Source: Treponema sp.
GTDB lineage: Bacteria > Spirochaetota > Spirochaetia > Treponematales > Treponemataceae
Assembly (NCBI GenBank): GCA_016293645.1
Contig: JAEDDW010000044.1
Span: forward strand, 1-14,650
Reading direction: 5' to 3'
Length of the DNA: 14,650 nt
The position numbers were made by a program, and so were the translations under genes. Of this stretch, positions 12,887-14,650 are shown one piece after another (the stretch's first letter is position 1; every line of letters starts with the position of its first letter). The notes beneath the pieces are model-generated. The model ran no database searches. It worked only from the letters and a program-made list of their open reading frames with translations, and was not told the origin of the DNA.

Positions 12887-13834
12887 ATGTTTGAATCATT
12901 TTTAGATTTTCTTATCCCGTTCTCTGGGGCCATGCTTGGAGCTGTTTCTCAGGGCGTGCTTTGGGGAATAATGGCTCTTGGAGTCTACATTACCTTCAAG
13001 ATTCTTGATTTTGCCGATATGACTGTTGACGGAAGTTTTGCCCTTGGTGGTTGTATCTGTGCCCTTCTTATTGTGAGTGGATTTAATCCGCTTCTTGCAA
13101 TTTTTGTCGCCGCCGTTGCAGGTTCCCTTGCGGGACTTCTTACAGGGGTACTTACGACGAAACTCAAGATTCCTGGAATTCTTGCAGGAATTCTTGTTCA
13201 GCTTGCGTTGTATTCCATAAACCTTCACGTTCTTGGCGGTCCAAACCAGCCTCTTTCACGTGCAAACAAAACCATCATAAACTGGGTAAACAATGCACTT
13301 CATCTTGGTGACATCTTCCCTGTCAGTGCAACCTCTCTTTCTGCCCTCATATGCGGAATCATTTTTACTGTCCTTGTGATTCTTGGACTTTACTTGTTCT
13401 TTGGAACTGAAATTGGATGTGCTGTCCGTGCAACCGGTGGAAATGAATTCATGAGTCGTGCCCAGGGAATCAATACAGATTTCATGAAGATCCTTGCCCT
13501 CATGACAGCCAATGCTCTTGTTGCCATGAGTGGTGCTCTTGTAATGCAGCAGCAGAGATTCGGTGATGTAAGCATGGGTATCGGAACTATTGTCATCGGC
13601 CTTGCCTCAATCATCATCGGTGAAGTCATATTCGGAAAGCGTTTTGGTTTCTGGTGGTGCCTTCTTGGTGTCGTGCTTGGTTCAGTCATCTACCGCATGA
13701 TAATTGCCATCGTCCTTCAGCTTGGAATGAAGACACAGGATCTTAAATTGCTGTCGGCAGTTGTTGTTGCGGTCGCACTTTCCGTGCCTGTGATCAAAAA
13801 GAGTTTTAAGAAGAAGAGTGTTGCTGCATCCTGA
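12887..13834 (+). CDS. ABC transporter permease (BPD_transp_2 / TrpXYZ-like)
   Basis: 315-residue integral membrane protein with about eight to nine hydrophobic segments (roughly 13-35, 52-73, 74-98, 100-120, 150-176, 205-225, 236-253, 256-285 and 289-307). Marks of the putative tryptophan/amino-acid importer permeases include the first-segment region ILDFADMTVDGSFALGG, the KIPGILAGILVQ segment, GCAVRATGGN in the cytoplasmic coupling loop, and VIGLASIIIGEVIFG. The ATPase follows 52 bp downstream. The substrate-binding protein of such systems is not seen between the regulator and the permease; it may lie beyond the window end. Substrate cannot be read from sequence; tryptophan/tyrosine-type uptake is the family guess. 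Confidence 0.88.
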   Translation: MFESFLDFLIPFSGAMLGAVSQGVLWGIMALGVYITFKILDFADMTVDGSFALGGCICALLIVSGFNPLLAIFVAAVAGSLAGLLTGVLTTKLKIPGILAGILVQLALYSINLHVLGGPNQPLSRANKTIINWVNNALHLGDIFPVSATSLSALICGIIFTVLVILGLYLFFGTEIGCAVRATGGNEFMSRAQGINTDFMKILALMTANALVAMSGALVMQQQRFGDVSMGIGTIVIGLASIIIGEVIFGKRFGFWWCLLGVVLGSVIYRMIIAIVLQLGMKTQDLKLLSAVVVAVALSVPVIKKSFKKKSVAAS

Positions 13835-13886
13835 GAAAATCTGAAAACATGATTTTTTGGAATTTCTTTTGAACTTGGAGATTATT

Positions 13887-14650
13887 ATGCTGGAGATAAA
13901 AAACATACATAAAACTTTCAATCCGGGAACAATTACGGAAAAAAAAGCTCTCAAGGGTGTGAGCATTACTCTTAATGACGGGGATTTCGTAACCGTCATC
14001 GGTGGAAACGGTGCAGGAAAGTCAACTTTGCTCAACCATATTGCAGGTGTTTATATGCCTGATTCAGGAAGCATTGTCCTTGATGGTGAGGATATTACTG
14101 ATGTCAAGGAACATGTCCGCGCAAAATACCTTGGCCGTGTTTTCCAGGATCCTATGCGCGGAACTGCAGCTTCAATGGAAATTGAGGAAAACCTTGCTCT
14201 TGCTTACAGACGTGGTAAAAGACGTGGCTTAAGCTGGGGTATTACTAATGCTGAAAAAGAAATCTACAGACAGCAGCTTTCCTTGCTTGAGCTTGGTCTC
14301 GAAGACAGAATGAATGCAAAGGTAGGATTGCTTTCAGGAGGCCAGCGTCAGGCATTGACTTTGCTCATGTCTACCTTGCAGAAACCAAAAGTGCTTCTGC
14401 TTGATGAGCATACTGCTGCCCTTGATCCAAAAACAGCACACAAGGTTCTTGAACTTACAAAGTACTTTGTTGAGCGTGATCACCTTACAACTTTCATGGT
14501 CACACATAATATGTCCAATGCAATTCAATACGGCAACCGTCTTATCATGATGCTTGACGGACATATCGTATACGATGTAAGCGGAGAAGAAAAGAAGAAT
14601 CTTAAGGTTGCGGACCTTCTTGCCAAGTTCCAGACGATCAGCGGTGAAGA
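13887..14650 (+). CDS. ABC transporter ATP-binding protein, 5' part (runs off window)
   Basis: Frame open from ATG 13887 to the last base, 254 codons seen. It contains a complete nucleotide-binding domain: Walker A GGNGAGKST (39-47), Q-loop Gln87 in VFQDP, signature LSGGQ (149-153), Walker B ending LLLDEH (Asp173, Glu174), then AALDP, and H-loop His207 in VTHNM. The His after the Walker B glutamate, where most have Pro, is usual in this TrpXYZ-like subgroup. It provides ATP hydrolysis for the permease just upstream; a ribosome site (GGAG, 13877-13880) stands 6 nt before the ATG. The C-terminal end lies outside the window. Confidence 0.93.
   Translation, partial: MLEIKNIHKTFNPGTITEKKALKGVSITLNDGDFVTVIGGNGAGKSTLLNHIAGVYMPDSGSIVLDGEDITDVKEHVRAKYLGRVFQDPMRGTAASMEIEENLALAYRRGKRRGLSWGITNAEKEIYRQQLSLLELGLEDRMNAKVGLLSGGQRQALTLLMSTLQKPKVLLLDEHTAALDPKTAHKVLELTKYFVERDHLTTFMVTHNMSNAIQYGNRLIMMLDGHIVYDVSGEEKKNLKVADLLAKFQTISGE

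Noticed and set aside
13836..13856. AAAATC/GATTTT hairpin between the ABC permease and ATPase genes
   Set aside because: Six weak A/T pairs with a 9-nt loop; too unstable to call a terminator, and the ATPase has its own ribosome site directly after it.

Overview
The window is most likely chromosomal DNA of a spirochaete of the genus Treponema, from a gut or other commensal lineage. The strongest single clue is a protein (5861-7360) that contains a region clearly like the T. pallidum TP0751 (pallilysin) lipocalin-like domain. Moderate AT content, relaxed spirochaetal lipoboxes and compact gene packing agree with this. The arginine genes argue against T. pallidum itself, which has no such pathway. 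The assignment rests on remembered family features, not on a search.

Layout. 1-1392: 3' part of gltX (glutamyl-tRNA synthetase), its N-terminus cut off by the window edge. 1393-1593: an intergenic segment with a composite inverted repeat. 1594-2214 (minus): a short formate/nitrite-type channel, divergent from 2319-5807, the arginine genes argJ, argB and argD. An intrinsic terminator and a second inverted-repeat element lie between argB and argD. 5861-7360: the TP0751-like anchored protein, which meets tail to tail (1 bp apart) a minus-strand lipoprotein gene (7362-8054). Further minus-strand genes, read right to left, are an AraC-type regulator (11872-12663), a CapA-like lipoprotein (10711-11835) and a DEAH-box helicase (8132-10720). 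capA and the helicase gene overlap by 10 bp. 12887-14650: a divergent ABC transporter pair, a permease and an ATPase cut by the window end, of the TrpXYZ-like type.

How the genes work together. ArgJ, ArgB and ArgD give the acetyl-recycling route from glutamate towards ornithine, except the ArgC step, which is not in this window. ArgB carries the N-terminal extension found in arginine-inhibited kinases. The control DNA around the arg genes is rich: a good promoter with three phased heptamers at argJ, a 30-bp palindrome between argJ and argB, and the terminator plus repeat before argD.

The most unusual points are (i) the TP0751 homologue with no HEXXH protease motif, (ii) a near-consensus promoter followed within about 10 nt by a strong terminator upstream of the AraC-type gene, suggesting a tiny RNA or attenuator, (iii) several genes whose best -10 box lies only 6-9 nt before the start codon without a Shine-Dalgarno site, suggesting leaderless mRNAs, and (iv) the composite repeat after gltX. 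No CRISPR array, tRNA, rRNA, transposase, phage gene or obvious new defence system was seen.
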